This document shows positions 43,539-53,055 of a DNA stretch of 64,000 bases, one piece after another. Each line of letters begins with the position of its first letter. Within the stretch, counting starts at the first letter, position 1. The DNA comes from Amycolatopsis sp. 2-15. Lineage in GTDB: Bacteria; Actinomycetota; Actinomycetes; Mycobacteriales; Pseudonocardiaceae. Position numbers and translations under genes: made by a program. The stretch lies in contig NZ_CP127294.1 of NCBI RefSeq assembly GCF_030285625.1, positions 878,001 through 942,000 of the forward strand, written 5' to 3'. Below the pieces are notes generated by a model, which had not been told where the DNA came from, searched no databases, and saw only the letters and a list, made by a program, of their open reading frames with translations.

Positions 43539-44387
43539 TCAGAAGCCCCGCGCCATGGCTTCCAGGCGGCGGATGCGGTCCTCGATCGGCGGGTGCGTGG
43601 AGAACAGCTTCGACAGGCCCGCGCCCGGGCGGAACGGGTTGGCGATCATCAGGTGGGACTGCGAGACGACCGCCGGTTCGGGGGCCAGCGGCGCCGCGCG
43701 GGTGCCGCTGTCCAGTTTGCGCAGGGCCGAGGCCAGGGCGAGCGGGTCGCCCGTCAGCTCGGCGCCCGAGGCGTCCGCCTGGTACTCGCGGGAGCGGCTG
43801 ACGGCGAGCTTGATCACCGACGCCGCGATGGGGCCGACGAGGACGAGCAGCAGGGACACGAACGGGTTGCCGTCGCGGCTGTTGCCGCCGAAGAAGAAGG
43901 CCAGGTTGGCGAGCACGCTGATCACGCTGGCGAGCGCGCCGGCGACGCAGGAGATCAGAATGTCCCGGTTGTAGACGTGCGACAGCTCGTGGCCGAGGAC
44001 GGCGCGCAGCTCGCGCTCGTTGAGCAGGTCGAGGATGCCCGTGGTGCAGCACACGGCGGCGTGCTGCGGGCTGCGGCCGGTGGCGAACGCGTTGGGCGCG
44101 ACCGTCGGGCTGAGGTAGAGCGCGGGCATCGGCTGGCGCGCGGTGGTGGCCAGCTCGCGCACGATGCGGTACATCGCGGGCTGCTCGACCTCCGACACGG
44201 GCCGCGCGCGCATCGCACGCAGCGCGAGCTTCTCGGAGTTGAAGTACGCGAACGCGTTGACCCCGAGCGCCAGGAGCAGGCCGATGATCAGGGCGCCGCG
44301 GCCGAAGAGGCCGCTGATCGCGATGATGATCGCCGACAGCAGACCGAGCAGCAACGCCGTCTTCAGCCCGTTCTGGTGCTTGTGCAC
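43539..44387 (-). CDS. htpX: Zinc metalloprotease HtpX
   Basis: 282-residue membrane M48 protease that clears damaged membrane proteins. Two N-terminal membrane helices (about 10-50), catalytic HELSH motif ([12 protein letters not shown], about residue 130), a further hydrophobic pair (about 145-200) and third zinc ligand Glu in [12 protein letters not shown]. Starts with GTG after GGAGG. Convergent with rmlA, 16 bases apart. Confidence 0.95.
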   Translation of the reverse strand: MHKHQNGLKTALLLGLLSAIIIAISGLFGRGALIIGLLLALGVNAFAYFNSEKLALRAMRARPVSEVEQPAMYRIVRELATTARQPMPALYLSPTVAPNAFATGRSPQHAAVCCTTGILDLLNERELRAVLGHELSHVYNRDILISCVAGALASVISVLANLAFFFGGNSRDGNPFVSLLLVLVGPIAASVIKLAVSRSREYQADASGAELTGDPLALASALRKLDSGTRAAPLAPEPAVVSQSHLMIANPFRPGAGLSKLFSTHPPIEDRIRRLEAMARGF

Positions 44388-44530
44388 GCGGCCCGCCTCC
44401 GTCCGCTCTCAGGGGTGATTACTCATCGGAAACAACGCGATCGGGCGACCCGAAGTTCCTTCACATGATCCACCGGCGGGTTAGGGTCGGGAAAGTTTTC
44501 CCAGGTGATCATCCTCGGCGGAGGTGGGCG

Positions 44531-45508
44531 ATGCACGGTCCCGAACTGAGCCGACGAGGGCTGTTCGCCCTGGCCATGGCAGGTGTAGCTGGTGTTTGTC
44601 TGCCCATGCTCCCCGCGACCGCGTGGGCGGAGCAGGTGAGCGTGGTCGACGTCGGCGGGGCGCTCACGGCCGTCGCGGTGAATCCGGTCACGGGGCTGGT
44701 GTACGTGACCGACTCGAACTCCGGCTCCGTCGCCGTGATCGACCCGGCCGCGGGGCGCGTGACCACGATCATCACCGTCGGCGGCAAGCCCAGCGACGTG
44801 GCCGTGGACTCGGCCGCCAACCGCGTGTACGTGGCCAACCCGCCGGGCGGCACCGTGATCGCGCTCGACGCGCTGAGCCACCAGACGGTGAGCGTGGTCG
44901 GCGCGGGCGCCGGTGCGTCGTCGCTCGCGGTGGACTCGGCGGCGAACAAGGTCTACGCCGTGAGCGGCACCAAGGGGACGCTCGCCGTCCTCGACACCCT
45001 CAGCCTCACCACGCAGCAGATGGTGGCCGCGCCGAAGCCGAGCCTCGCGGGGATCGCGCTCGACACCGGGCGCCGCATCGCCTTCTGCACGAGCCCCACC
45101 ACCGACTCGGTCGAGGTGTACGACATCGACGCCGGCAAGTTCACGAGCAGCGCCGCGGTCGGGGCGTCGCCCACGGGTGTGGTGGTGCACGAGGCGAGCG
45201 GCACCGTGTTCGTGGCCAACTCGGCGATCCACCACATGTCCATTGTGGACGCAGTGACGCGCAAGCAGAGCAAGACGGTATTGCTGCGCAGCGAAGCGTC
45301 GGCGATCGCCGTGCACCAAGGCACCGACACGATCTACACCAACGGCGGCCAGAACGGACTGTCCCGCGTGGACGGCAAAGCCGGTGTGCTGACGGGCGAG
45401 CTGAGCCTCGGCGTGAACCCGGGTGACGTGGCCGTCGACGAGCGTTCGCGAGCTGTTTACGTGACGGATCCCTTGCACGGAACCGTTTCCGTCATCCGCA
45501 ATTTCTGA
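44531..45508 (+). CDS. Tat-exported YVTN beta-propeller protein
   Basis: 325 residues. The signal has a twin-arginine motif (SRRGLFALAMAGVAG) and Ala-x-Ala cleavage (WAE, near residue 35), so a folded export is expected. The mature part is six or seven propeller blades of the YVTN type: LVYVTDSNSGSVAVIDPAAG, RVYVANPPGGTVIALDALSH, TVFVANSAIHHMSIVDAVTR, AVYVTDPLHGTVSVIRNF. Function is unknown; such proteins bind or sit on the cell surface. It is divergent from htpX. Confidence 0.87.
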   Translation: MHGPELSRRGLFALAMAGVAGVCLPMLPATAWAEQVSVVDVGGALTAVAVNPVTGLVYVTDSNSGSVAVIDPAAGRVTTIITVGGKPSDVAVDSAANRVYVANPPGGTVIALDALSHQTVSVVGAGAGASSLAVDSAANKVYAVSGTKGTLAVLDTLSLTTQQMVAAPKPSLAGIALDTGRRIAFCTSPTTDSVEVYDIDAGKFTSSAAVGASPTGVVVHEASGTVFVANSAIHHMSIVDAVTRKQSKTVLLRSEASAIAVHQGTDTIYTNGGQNGLSRVDGKAGVLTGELSLGVNPGDVAVDERSRAVYVTDPLHGTVSVIRNF

Positions 45509-45547
45509 CCGAGCAGCTGGTGTAACTCCAGGTATACGTTCGGTTTT

Positions 45548-46423
45548 ATGAAACTCGGACTTCAGCTTCCCAATTTCACCTGGCCGAACGGTCCGTCGAA
45601 GCTCGGCGCCGACCTGGCCTCCGTGGCGCGCTCGGCCGACCAGGCCGGCTTCGAGTACCTGGCGGTGATGGACCACTTCTTCCAGATCCGCGGCGTCGGG
45701 CCGAGCGAGAACGAGATGCTCGAGGCCTACACGGCGCTGGGCTTCCTCGCGGCGCACACCGAGCGCGCGAAGCTGCTCACGGTGATCACCGGCGTGATCT
45801 ACCGCCACCCGGGCCTGCTCGCGAAGGCCATCACGACCCTCGACGTGCTCTCCGGCGGCCGCGCGATCCTCGGCATCGGCGCCGGCTGGAACGAGGAGGA
45901 GTCGAAGGGCCTCGGCTTCCCGTTCCCGTCCACCGCCGAGCGCTTCGAGCTGCTCGAGGAGAACCTGCAGTACATCCTGCAGATGTGGGCCGAGGGCGAC
46001 GCCGCGTTCTCCAGCAAGCACTTCGAGGCCGAGCGCCTGCTCAACTCGCCCCAGCCGATCACGCGCCCCCACCCGCCGATCATGATCGGCGGCGGCGGTG
46101 AGAAGAAGACGCTGCGCTTCGTCGCGAAGTACGGCGATGCGTGCAACATCTTCAACGCCCCCGACGTGGAGCACAAGCTCGACGTGCTGAAGCAGCACTG
46201 CGAGAACGAGGGCCGCGACTACGACGAGATCACCAAGACCGTCTACCACACCCTCGACATCGGCCCCAACGGCGAGAAGACGGGCGAGCTCGTGGCCGAG
46301 CTGGAGCGCCTCCACGGCCTCGGCTTCCACGCGGCGATCGGCACCATCCCGACGTTGCCGGATGTTTCGGCGATCGAGAAGTTCGGGACCGACGTGATCC
46401 CGGCGATCGAGAAGCTGAGCTGA
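45548..46423 (+). CDS. LLM-class F420-dependent oxidoreductase
   Basis: 291 residues of the TIM-barrel luciferase-like family, the TIGR03560-like subgroup: MKLGLQLPNFTWPNGPSKLG, FEYLAVMDHFFQIRGVG, VITGVIYRHPGLLAKAITTL, LSGGRAILGIGAGWNEEESK, HPPIMIGGGGEKKTLRFVAK. The F420 loop is conserved. Substrate unknown. It is followed by a strong terminator-like hairpin that ends the block before the glycan operon. Confidence 0.92.
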   Translation: MKLGLQLPNFTWPNGPSKLGADLASVARSADQAGFEYLAVMDHFFQIRGVGPSENEMLEAYTALGFLAAHTERAKLLTVITGVIYRHPGLLAKAITTLDVLSGGRAILGIGAGWNEEESKGLGFPFPSTAERFELLEENLQYILQMWAEGDAAFSSKHFEAERLLNSPQPITRPHPPIMIGGGGEKKTLRFVAKYGDACNIFNAPDVEHKLDVLKQHCENEGRDYDEITKTVYHTLDIGPNGEKTGELVAELERLHGLGFHAAIGTIPTLPDVSAIEKFGTDVIPAIEKLS

Positions 46424-46460
46424 AGCTCTAGACCAGGTTCGTCATCGGATCACCCTTCGC

Positions 46461-46495
46461 CGCCGGGGTGCGGGAAAAACCCACGCACCCCGGCG
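46461..46495 (+). terminator. Terminator between oxidoreductase and glycan operon
   Basis: A perfect 12-base stem CGCCGGGGTGCG/CGCACCCCGGCG around an A-rich 11-base loop, 38 bases after the stop, in the 286-base gap. The remaining gap (46496-46709) presumably holds the operon promoter, but I see no clear -35/-10 pair. Confidence 0.8.
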
Positions 46496-46709
46496 CGAAG
46501 TTACTCTCCGCACACGGCACCGGGGTTCGGTAAAGACCACCCCAATCCCCCTCTCCCACCAGGAGAACAGGCCGGGAAGAAGCTCCCGGAACCGGTACAG
46601 CACATCTCATTCAGAAAACGGTGGTCCACCCCTCACACGCTCACTGTAACGACCCCCCGCTGGTCATCGACGTGTCTAGCACGCAAGCCGCGAGCCGAGG
46701 AGCCCGTTG

Positions 46710-47945
46710 ATGACCACATGCCGACTCTGCGGTTCGACAGCCCTGGTGAGTGTCGTCGATCTCGGAGCGACCCCGCCGTGTGAGCGGTTCCTGACCGCGG
46801 AACAGCTGGCCGAGCCCGAGAACACCTACCCGCTGCACCTGCAGGTCTGCACGGAGTGCTGGCTGGCGCAGATCCCGCCGCTGATCACTCCCGAGGACAC
46901 GTTCACCGACTACGCGTACTTCTCGTCGTACTCGACGTCGTGGGTGGAGCACGCGCGCCAGTACGTCACCGAGTCGGCCGGGCGGCTGGGGCTGGGGCCT
47001 GGCTCGTTCGTGGTCGAGGTGGCGAGCAACGACGGTTACCTGCTGCAGCACGTCGTCGAGCGGGGCATCCGGTGCCTGGGCATCGAGCCGTCGGTGAACG
47101 TCGGGCAGGCGGCGCGCGACAAGGGTGTGCCGACGAAGACGGCGTTCCTCAGTCCCGAGACGGGGCGCGACGTGCGTGAGGAACACGGGCCGGCGGACCT
47201 CGTCGCGGCGAACAACGTGTACGCACACATCCCCGACATCATCGGCTTCACCCACGGCCTGCGCGCCCTGGTGGCCGACGACGGCTGGGTCAGCATCGAG
47301 GTGCAGCACCTGCTCACGCTGATCAGCGAGAACCAGTACGACACGATCTACCACGAGCACTTCCAGTACTACACCGTGGAATCCGCACGCCGGGCGCTCG
47401 CGGTCGGCGGACTGTCCGTTGTGGACGTCGAGCTGCTGCCGACGCACGGCGGCTCGATCCGGCTGTGGGCGCGGCCCACCGCGGTCGCCGGCGAGCCGAG
47501 TGCGCGGATGGTCGACGTGCTGGCGCGCGAGAAGGCCGCGGGCCTGCACGAGCTGTCGGGCTACACCGAGTTCGCCGAGCGCGTCACGCGCGTGCGCCTC
47601 GACCTGCTGGAGTTCCTGGTCAAGGCGGCCAAGGAGGGCAAGACCGTGGTGGGCTACGGCGCGCCTGGCAAGGGCAACACGCTGCTGAACCACTGCGGCA
47701 TCCGCCCCGACCTGCTCGCCTACACCGTCGACCGCAACCCGTACAAGCACGGCCGGTTCACCCCGGGCACGCGCGTGCCGATCCTCGAACCCGAGCGGAT
47801 CGCGGCCGACAAGCCCGACTACGTCCTCGTCCTTCCCTGGAACCTCAGGAAGGAACTCACCGAACAGCTGTCCTATGTAGACGACTGGGGCGGGCGGCTC
47901 GTGTTCCCGATCCCCCGTCTCGAGATCGTCGAGGTGAAGCAGTGA
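46710..47945 (+). CDS. Sugar C-methyltransferase (NovU/TylCIII-like)
   Basis: 411 residues. N-terminal zinc-binding domain with CRLCG and CTECW cysteines, a central SAM domain (VVEVASNDGYLLQHVVERGI, about residues 90-110) and a C-terminal domain (KTVVGYGAPGKGNTLLNHCG, about 310-330), the layout of 3-C-methyltransferases acting on dTDP-4-keto-deoxysugars. The reaction would put a branching methyl on a sugar. Start ATG follows GAGGAG. First gene of the operon, overlapping the next in GTGA. Confidence 0.88.
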   Translation: MTTCRLCGSTALVSVVDLGATPPCERFLTAEQLAEPENTYPLHLQVCTECWLAQIPPLITPEDTFTDYAYFSSYSTSWVEHARQYVTESAGRLGLGPGSFVVEVASNDGYLLQHVVERGIRCLGIEPSVNVGQAARDKGVPTKTAFLSPETGRDVREEHGPADLVAANNVYAHIPDIIGFTHGLRALVADDGWVSIEVQHLLTLISENQYDTIYHEHFQYYTVESARRALAVGGLSVVDVELLPTHGGSIRLWARPTAVAGEPSARMVDVLAREKAAGLHELSGYTEFAERVTRVRLDLLEFLVKAAKEGKTVVGYGAPGKGNTLLNHCGIRPDLLAYTVDRNPYKHGRFTPGTRVPILEPERIAADKPDYVLVLPWNLRKELTEQLSYVDDWGGRLVFPIPRLEIVEVKQ

Positions 47946-48730
47946 AGGTAGTCCTGTTCTGCGGCGGCTACGGCATGCGGATGCGCAACGGAGACCCCTC
48001 CGACGTGCCCAAGCCGATGGCCATGGTCGGCCCGAGACCGCTGATCTGGCACGTGATGCGCTACTACGCGCACTTCGGCCACACCGAGTTCGTGCTGTGC
48101 CTGGGCTACGGAGCCCACCACATCAAGGAGTTCTTCCTCAACTACAAGGAGACGACGTCCAACGACTTCGTCCTCCGCGACGGCAAGCCGGAGCTGCTCT
48201 CCACCGACATCTCCGACTGGACCATCTCGTTCGTGCAGACCGGCATCGAGTCGCCGATCGGCGAGCGCCTGCGCCGCGTGCGCGAGTACCTCGACGGCGA
48301 CGAGATGTTCCTCGCCAACTACGCCGACGTGCTCACCGACGCACCGCTGGACAAGATGGTCGAGCGCTTCGAGCAGACCGACGCCGGCGCGTCGATGATG
48401 GTCGTGCCGCCGCAGTCCTCGTTCCACTGCGTGGAGATGGACGAGGGCGGGCTCATCGGCTCGATCACCCCCGTCAGCGACATGCCGCTGTGGGAGAACG
48501 GCGGGTACTTCGTGCTGCGCCAGGAGATCTTCGACCACATCCCGGAGAACGGCGACCTGGTCGCGGACGGCTGTGGCGAGCTCGCCAAGCGCGGCCGGCT
48601 GCTGGCCTACCCGTACCGCGGCTTCTGGAAGCCGACCGACACCGTGAAGGAACGCTTCGCGCTTGACGAGGGCTACACCCGCGGCGACCGGCCGTGGGCC
48701 TTGTGGGAACGGGACCGGGTGCACGCGTGA
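47942..48730 (+). CDS. Sugar nucleotidyltransferase, glucose-1-phosphate cytidylyltransferase-like
   Basis: 262 residues matching RfbF-type CDP-sugar synthases: FCGGYGMRMRN, VPKPMAMVGPRPLIWHVMRY, LCLGYGAHHIKEFFLNYKE, SPIGERLRRV and a C-terminal GFWKPTDTVKER. The usual GGxGTR loop is GGYGMR here, so nucleotide preference may differ. It activates the sugar that neighbouring enzymes modify. Translation is coupled to genes on both sides by GTGA overlaps. Confidence 0.88.
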   Translation: MKVVLFCGGYGMRMRNGDPSDVPKPMAMVGPRPLIWHVMRYYAHFGHTEFVLCLGYGAHHIKEFFLNYKETTSNDFVLRDGKPELLSTDISDWTISFVQTGIESPIGERLRRVREYLDGDEMFLANYADVLTDAPLDKMVERFEQTDAGASMMVVPPQSSFHCVEMDEGGLIGSITPVSDMPLWENGGYFVLRQEIFDHIPENGDLVADGCGELAKRGRLLAYPYRGFWKPTDTVKERFALDEGYTRGDRPWALWERDRVHA

Positions 48731-49374
48731 TCAACCTGCTTCCGCAGCGGCTCGGCAGCGTCGTGGTGCTGGGTGCGCACTGCGACGACATCGCCATCGG
48801 CGCCGGCGGGACGCTGCTCACGCTCTGCGGGCAGCGGCCCGGCCTCCGCGTCGACGCGCTGGTGCTCTCGGGCGGCGGCACCGAACGTGAGGCCGAGGAA
48901 CGGGCGGCGCTCGCCGCGTTCTGCCCGGGCGCGAACCTCGACGTCACGGTGCTGAAGCTCCCCGACGGCCGCCTCCCGGCCCATTGGGACGAGGCCAAGA
49001 ACGCGCTGGAAGAGCTCAAGCAGCGCACCGACCCGGACGTGGTCTTCGCACCGCGCACGGTCGACGCGCACCAGGACCACTGCGGCCTCGCGCAGCTGGT
49101 GCCCACGGTCTTCCGCGGGTACCTGGCGCTGGGCTACGAAATCGTGAAGTGGGACGGCGACCTCGGCCGGCTGGCGGCCTACGTCCCGCTCGCGGACGAG
49201 CTGGCCGAGCGGAAGGTGCGGCTGCTGCAGGAGCATTACGCCTCCCAGCGGCACCGTCCCTGGTACGACCGCGAGGCCTTCCTCGGCCTCGCCCGCATCC
49301 GCGGCATCGAGTGCCAGCAGCGGTACGCGGAAGCGTTCGAAGTGAACAAACTCATTCTCGACTTGAGGGGCTGA
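48727..49374 (+). CDS. PIG-L family deacetylase
   Basis: 215 residues of the LmbE/PIG-L zinc hydrolase fold. The first zinc motif is GAHCDDIAIGAGG (the usual AHPDD is AHCDD) and the second DAHQDHCG, giving the His/Asp/His ligands. PIG-L enzymes remove N-acetyl groups from amino-sugar lipids or sugar nucleotides; here it may act on the sugar made or aminated by the operon. GTGA overlap with the previous gene. Confidence 0.88.
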   Translation: MINLLPQRLGSVVVLGAHCDDIAIGAGGTLLTLCGQRPGLRVDALVLSGGGTEREAEERAALAAFCPGANLDVTVLKLPDGRLPAHWDEAKNALEELKQRTDPDVVFAPRTVDAHQDHCGLAQLVPTVFRGYLALGYEIVKWDGDLGRLAAYVPLADELAERKVRLLQEHYASQRHRPWYDREAFLGLARIRGIECQQRYAEAFEVNKLILDLRG

Positions 49375-49379
49375 CTGAC

Positions 49380-50402
49380 ATGCGGGTGTTGCTGACCGGG
49401 CACACGGGATATCTCGGCACGGTGATGGCGCCGGTGCTCACCGAAGCCGGGCACGACGTCGTCGGCCTCGACTCCGGGCTCTTCGCGGGCTGTCTCCTGG
49501 GGCCGGCGCCGAAGGAGGTGCCGTCGATCACCGTCGACCTGCGCGACGTGCGGCCCGAGCACCTCGAGGGCTTCGACGCGGTGATCCACCTGGCGGCGCT
49601 GTCGAACGACCCGCTGGGCTCGCTCGCGCCGGAGCTCACCTACGACATCAACCACCACGCGTCGGTCCGGCTCGCGGAGCTGGCCAAGGACGCCGGCGTC
49701 GGCCGGTACCTCTACGCGTCCACGTGCTCGGTCTACGGTGCCTCGGGCGGCGGCGGCCTGGTCGACGAGGACGCGCCGCTGCGGCCGGTGACGCCGTACG
49801 CGGAGTCGAAGGTGCGCGTGGAGGACGAGGTTTCGAAGCTCGCCGACTCCTCGTTTTCGCCCGTGTATCTGCGCAACGCCACCGCGTTCGGCTTCTCGCC
49901 GCGGCTGCGCGCCGACATCGTGCTCAACAACCTCGTGGGCCACGCCTACCTCTCCGGCGAGGTGCTCGTGCTGTCCGACGGCACGCCGTGGCGCCCGCTG
50001 GTCCACGCGCGGGACATCGCCCGCGCCTTCACGGCCGCGCTCGAGGCGCCGCGCGAGGCCGTGCACAACAAGGCGTTCAACATCGGCACCGAGCGCAACA
50101 ACGTGACGGTGGCGGAGATCGCGCAGGAGGTCGTGGAGGCCGTGCCCGGCTCGAAGCTGCGGATCACCGGCGAGGCCGGCGCCGACCCGCGCTCGTACCG
50201 CGTGGACTTCTCGCGTTTCCGCGAGGCGATCCCGGGCTTCGAGTGCGAGTGGGGTGTTAAGGACGGCGCGCTGCAGTTGATCGACGCCTACCGCGCCTAC
50301 GAGCTCACCAAGCAGCAGTTCGAGCGGCGCTTCACGCGGCTCAACTGGCTGTCCGACCGCCAGGCCGCGGGGGCCGTCGACGACACGCTGCGGCAGCGCT
50401 GA
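49380..50402 (+). CDS. NAD-dependent epimerase/dehydratase
   Basis: 340-residue short-chain dehydrogenase of the extended type: Rossmann motif LLTGHTGYLGTVMAP, Asp (VVGLDSGLF), Ser/Tyr/Lys triad parts in STCSVYGASG and YAESKVRVEDE, then FNIGTERNNVTVAEIAQEVV. It acts on a nucleotide sugar as epimerase, reductase or dehydratase. Five bases after the PIG-L gene. Its stop is shared with the next start in TGATG. Confidence 0.92.
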   Translation: MRVLLTGHTGYLGTVMAPVLTEAGHDVVGLDSGLFAGCLLGPAPKEVPSITVDLRDVRPEHLEGFDAVIHLAALSNDPLGSLAPELTYDINHHASVRLAELAKDAGVGRYLYASTCSVYGASGGGGLVDEDAPLRPVTPYAESKVRVEDEVSKLADSSFSPVYLRNATAFGFSPRLRADIVLNNLVGHAYLSGEVLVLSDGTPWRPLVHARDIARAFTAALEAPREAVHNKAFNIGTERNNVTVAEIAQEVVEAVPGSKLRITGEAGADPRSYRVDFSRFREAIPGFECEWGVKDGALQLIDAYRAYELTKQQFERRFTRLNWLSDRQAAGAVDDTLRQR

Positions 50403-51667
50403 TGCTCACGGGGGGCGAGATGCACGCGCTGGTGGAGCGGCTTTACCCGCTCTGCCGCAGCATCACGGGGGACGGCGTCCGGCAGACGCTGGCGATCGTC
50501 GGTGAGCACCTGGGCCTGCAGGTCCACGAGGTGCCCACCGGCACGCAGGTGCTGGACTGGACCGTGCCGCAGGAGTGGAACATCCGCGACGCGTTCGTCG
50601 CGGATGCCTCCGGCCGGCGCGTGATCGACTTCCGCGCGTCGAACCTGCACGTGGTCGGCTACAGCGTGCCGGTGGACGAGACCATGAGCCTCGCCGAGCT
50701 GCGCGGACGTCTGCACACGCTGCCCGAAAGCCCCTCCTGGGTCCCGTACCGCACCAGCTACTACTCGCCCACCTGGGGTTTCTGCGTCGCGCAGGACGTG
50801 CTCGACGCGTTGCCCGAAGGCGATTACCACGTGAAGATCGACTCGACGCTGGCCGACGGCTCGCTGACCTACGGCGAGCACGTGGTGCCCGGCGAGGTGA
50901 GCGACGAGGTGATCGTTTCGTGCCACGTCTGCCACCCGTCGCTGGCCAACGACAACCTCGCGGGCATCGCGGTCGCGGTGTCGCTGGCGCAGCAGCTGGC
51001 TGAAGAGAAGCCGCACTTCACGTACCGCTTCCTGTTCATGCCGGGCACGATCGGCGCGATCACGTGGCTCGCGCGCAACGCCGAGCACGTGGATCGCGTG
51101 AAGCACGGCGTGGTGCTGGCCTGCGCCGGCGACCGCGGCTCGTTGACGTACAAGCAAAGCCGCCGCGGTGACGCGGACATCGACCGCGTGATGGCCCACG
51201 TGCTCAAGGACAAGCCGCACGAGATCCGCGAGTTCTCGCCGTACGGCTACGACGAGCGGCAGTTCTGCTCCCCCGGCTTCAACCTCGGCGTCGGGTCCCT
51301 CACGCGCACGCCGTACGCGGGTTACCCCGAGTACCACACGTCGGCCGACAACCCGGCCTTCGTTTCACCGGAGGCCATGGAGGACACGCTCGACACGCTG
51401 CAGACGGCGTTCGCCGTGCTGGAGCGCAACCGTCGCTACGTGAACCTCAGCCCCTACGGCGAGCCGCAGCTCGGCAAGCGCGGGCTGTACGACTCGCTCG
51501 GCGGCCGCAGCGACGCCAAGGAAGCGCAGCTGGCGATGCTGTGGGTGCTGTCCTACTCCGACGGCGAGCACAGCCTCCTCGACATCGCCGAACGCGCGGG
51601 CCTGCCGTTCGGCGCCGTGGCCACCGCGGCCCAGGCCCTGCAGGTCGCCGGCCTGCTCAAGGAGTGA
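50402..51667 (+). CDS. DUF4910 (M28 aminopeptidase-like) protein with C-terminal winged helix
   Basis: 421 residues. The middle part has a zinc-peptidase-like motif SCHVCHPSLANDNLAG (about residues 175-190), resembling M28 aminopeptidases; other likely ligands are LTRTPYAGYPEYHTSADN (His at the end). A short helix-turn-helix-like domain forms the C-terminus (LDIAERAGLPFGAVATAAQA). DUF4910 genes recur in surface-polysaccharide clusters, but their reaction is unknown to me; deacylation of a sugar amide is one possibility. Overlaps the epimerase by one base. Confidence 0.85.
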   Translation: MLTGGEMHALVERLYPLCRSITGDGVRQTLAIVGEHLGLQVHEVPTGTQVLDWTVPQEWNIRDAFVADASGRRVIDFRASNLHVVGYSVPVDETMSLAELRGRLHTLPESPSWVPYRTSYYSPTWGFCVAQDVLDALPEGDYHVKIDSTLADGSLTYGEHVVPGEVSDEVIVSCHVCHPSLANDNLAGIAVAVSLAQQLAEEKPHFTYRFLFMPGTIGAITWLARNAEHVDRVKHGVVLACAGDRGSLTYKQSRRGDADIDRVMAHVLKDKPHEIREFSPYGYDERQFCSPGFNLGVGSLTRTPYAGYPEYHTSADNPAFVSPEAMEDTLDTLQTAFAVLERNRRYVNLSPYGEPQLGKRGLYDSLGGRSDAKEAQLAMLWVLSYSDGEHSLLDIAERAGLPFGAVATAAQALQVAGLLKE

Positions 51668-51672
51668 GGCCG

Positions 51673-53055
51673 GTGCCCGGGATCCTGCGTTCACGGGCCG
51701 TCCGCGCCATGGCGGGGCGGCTGAGCTGGGGCCTGGGCGACCAGGCCGTGTCGAGCCTGACCAACTTCGTGGTTGGCCTCTACGTCGCGCGGTCTCTGGG
51801 CGCGGCGGCGTTCGGCCTGTTCAGCATCGCGTGGGTCACCTACGGCGTGATCCTCAACGTCTCGCGCGGCGTGGCCACCGACCCGCTGATGGTGCGGTTC
51901 TCCGGCGTCGCCAAGGCGCGCTGGCGCGAGGCGCTCGGCCAGGCGGTGGGCACGGCGCTGCTCGTGGGTGTCGCGAGCGGCGTGGTGAGTGTCCTTTTCG
52001 GACTGCTCGTGGGCGGGTCGCTGGGCGGCGCGTTCGTGGCGCTCGGGGTGGTGCTGCCGTTCCTGCTGGTGCAGGACTCGTGGCGGTTCGGCTTCTTCGC
52101 CGCGGGCACCGGGCAGAAGGCGTTCGTGAACGACGGGATCCAGGCCGTGGCGCTGTTCCCGGCACTGGTGATCGGCGCGCGCTACGGCACCGTGGTCGCG
52201 TTCCTGCTGGCCTGGGGCTGTTCGGCCGGCGTCGCGGCGGCATTCGGGTGGGTGCAGACGAGCGTGCTGCCGCGGCTGGGCGGGGTGCGCGCGTGGCTGC
52301 GCGACCACCGCGAGCTGGGCGTGCGCTACCTGCTGGAGAACGTGAGCAACAGCGGGTCTTCGCAACTGCGCGCGTACGGGCTGGGCGCGCTCGCCGGCCT
52401 CGCCGCCGTGGGCACGGTGCGCGGTGCGGAGCAGCTGCTCGGGCCGTTCCTCGCGTTGCTGATGGGGCTGTCGCTGGTCACGGTCGCGGAGGGCGCGCGG
52501 GTGCTGCAGCGCTCGCCGCACCGGCTGTGGCACTTCTGCGTGATCCTCGGCGGCGTGCAGGCCGCAGCCGCACTGGTGTGGGGCCTCGGGTTGCTGCTGC
52601 TCATCCCCGCCGAGGCGGGCCGGTTCGTGCTCGGTTCGCTGTGGGACACCTCGTCACTGCTCATCCTGCCGGTCACGTTCGCCGTGGTCGGCGCGAGCTT
52701 CACGACCGGCGCGACGGCGGGTCTGCGGGCGCTGGGCACGGCGAAGCGCAGCCTGCGTTCACAGCTGATCGCCTCGGTGTTGTACGTCGTGTTCGGCCTG
52801 ATCGGGGCCGCGCTGGGTGGTGCGGCCGGGTCGGAGTGGGGCGTCGCGATCGCGACGATCACCGGTTCGGCCGTGTGGTGGTGGCAGCTGCGGATCGCGC
52901 TGCGCGACCACTTCGCCATCGCCGACAACGTGCCCGCGACGCCGGCGCCACGCACGGGCGAGCATTCCCTCGAGTTCCACCCGGTGTCGGGTTCGTTCAG
53001 CCATGAAGAGCTTCATTCGGCGTCAGACGGAATGACAGAAATGAGAACGGGATGA
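51673..53055 (+). CDS. Polysaccharide flippase-like membrane protein
   Basis: 460 residues with about twelve to fourteen hydrophobic helices, of the MATE/Wzx-type oligosaccharide flippase group: RLSWGLGDQAVSSLTNFVVG and VARSLGAAAFGLFSIAWVTY near the start. It would move a lipid-linked sugar unit across the membrane. The GTG at 51673 follows GGAG; a GTG nine bases earlier would overlap the upstream stop (GTGA) and is an alternative. The last ~45 residues are hydrophilic. Confidence 0.85.
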   Translation: MPGILRSRAVRAMAGRLSWGLGDQAVSSLTNFVVGLYVARSLGAAAFGLFSIAWVTYGVILNVSRGVATDPLMVRFSGVAKARWREALGQAVGTALLVGVASGVVSVLFGLLVGGSLGGAFVALGVVLPFLLVQDSWRFGFFAAGTGQKAFVNDGIQAVALFPALVIGARYGTVVAFLLAWGCSAGVAAAFGWVQTSVLPRLGGVRAWLRDHRELGVRYLLENVSNSGSSQLRAYGLGALAGLAAVGTVRGAEQLLGPFLALLMGLSLVTVAEGARVLQRSPHRLWHFCVILGGVQAAAALVWGLGLLLLIPAEAGRFVLGSLWDTSSLLILPVTFAVVGASFTTGATAGLRALGTAKRSLRSQLIASVLYVVFGLIGAALGGAAGSEWGVAIATITGSAVWWWQLRIALRDHFAIADNVPATPAPRTGEHSLEFHPVSGSFSHEELHSASDGMTEMRTG

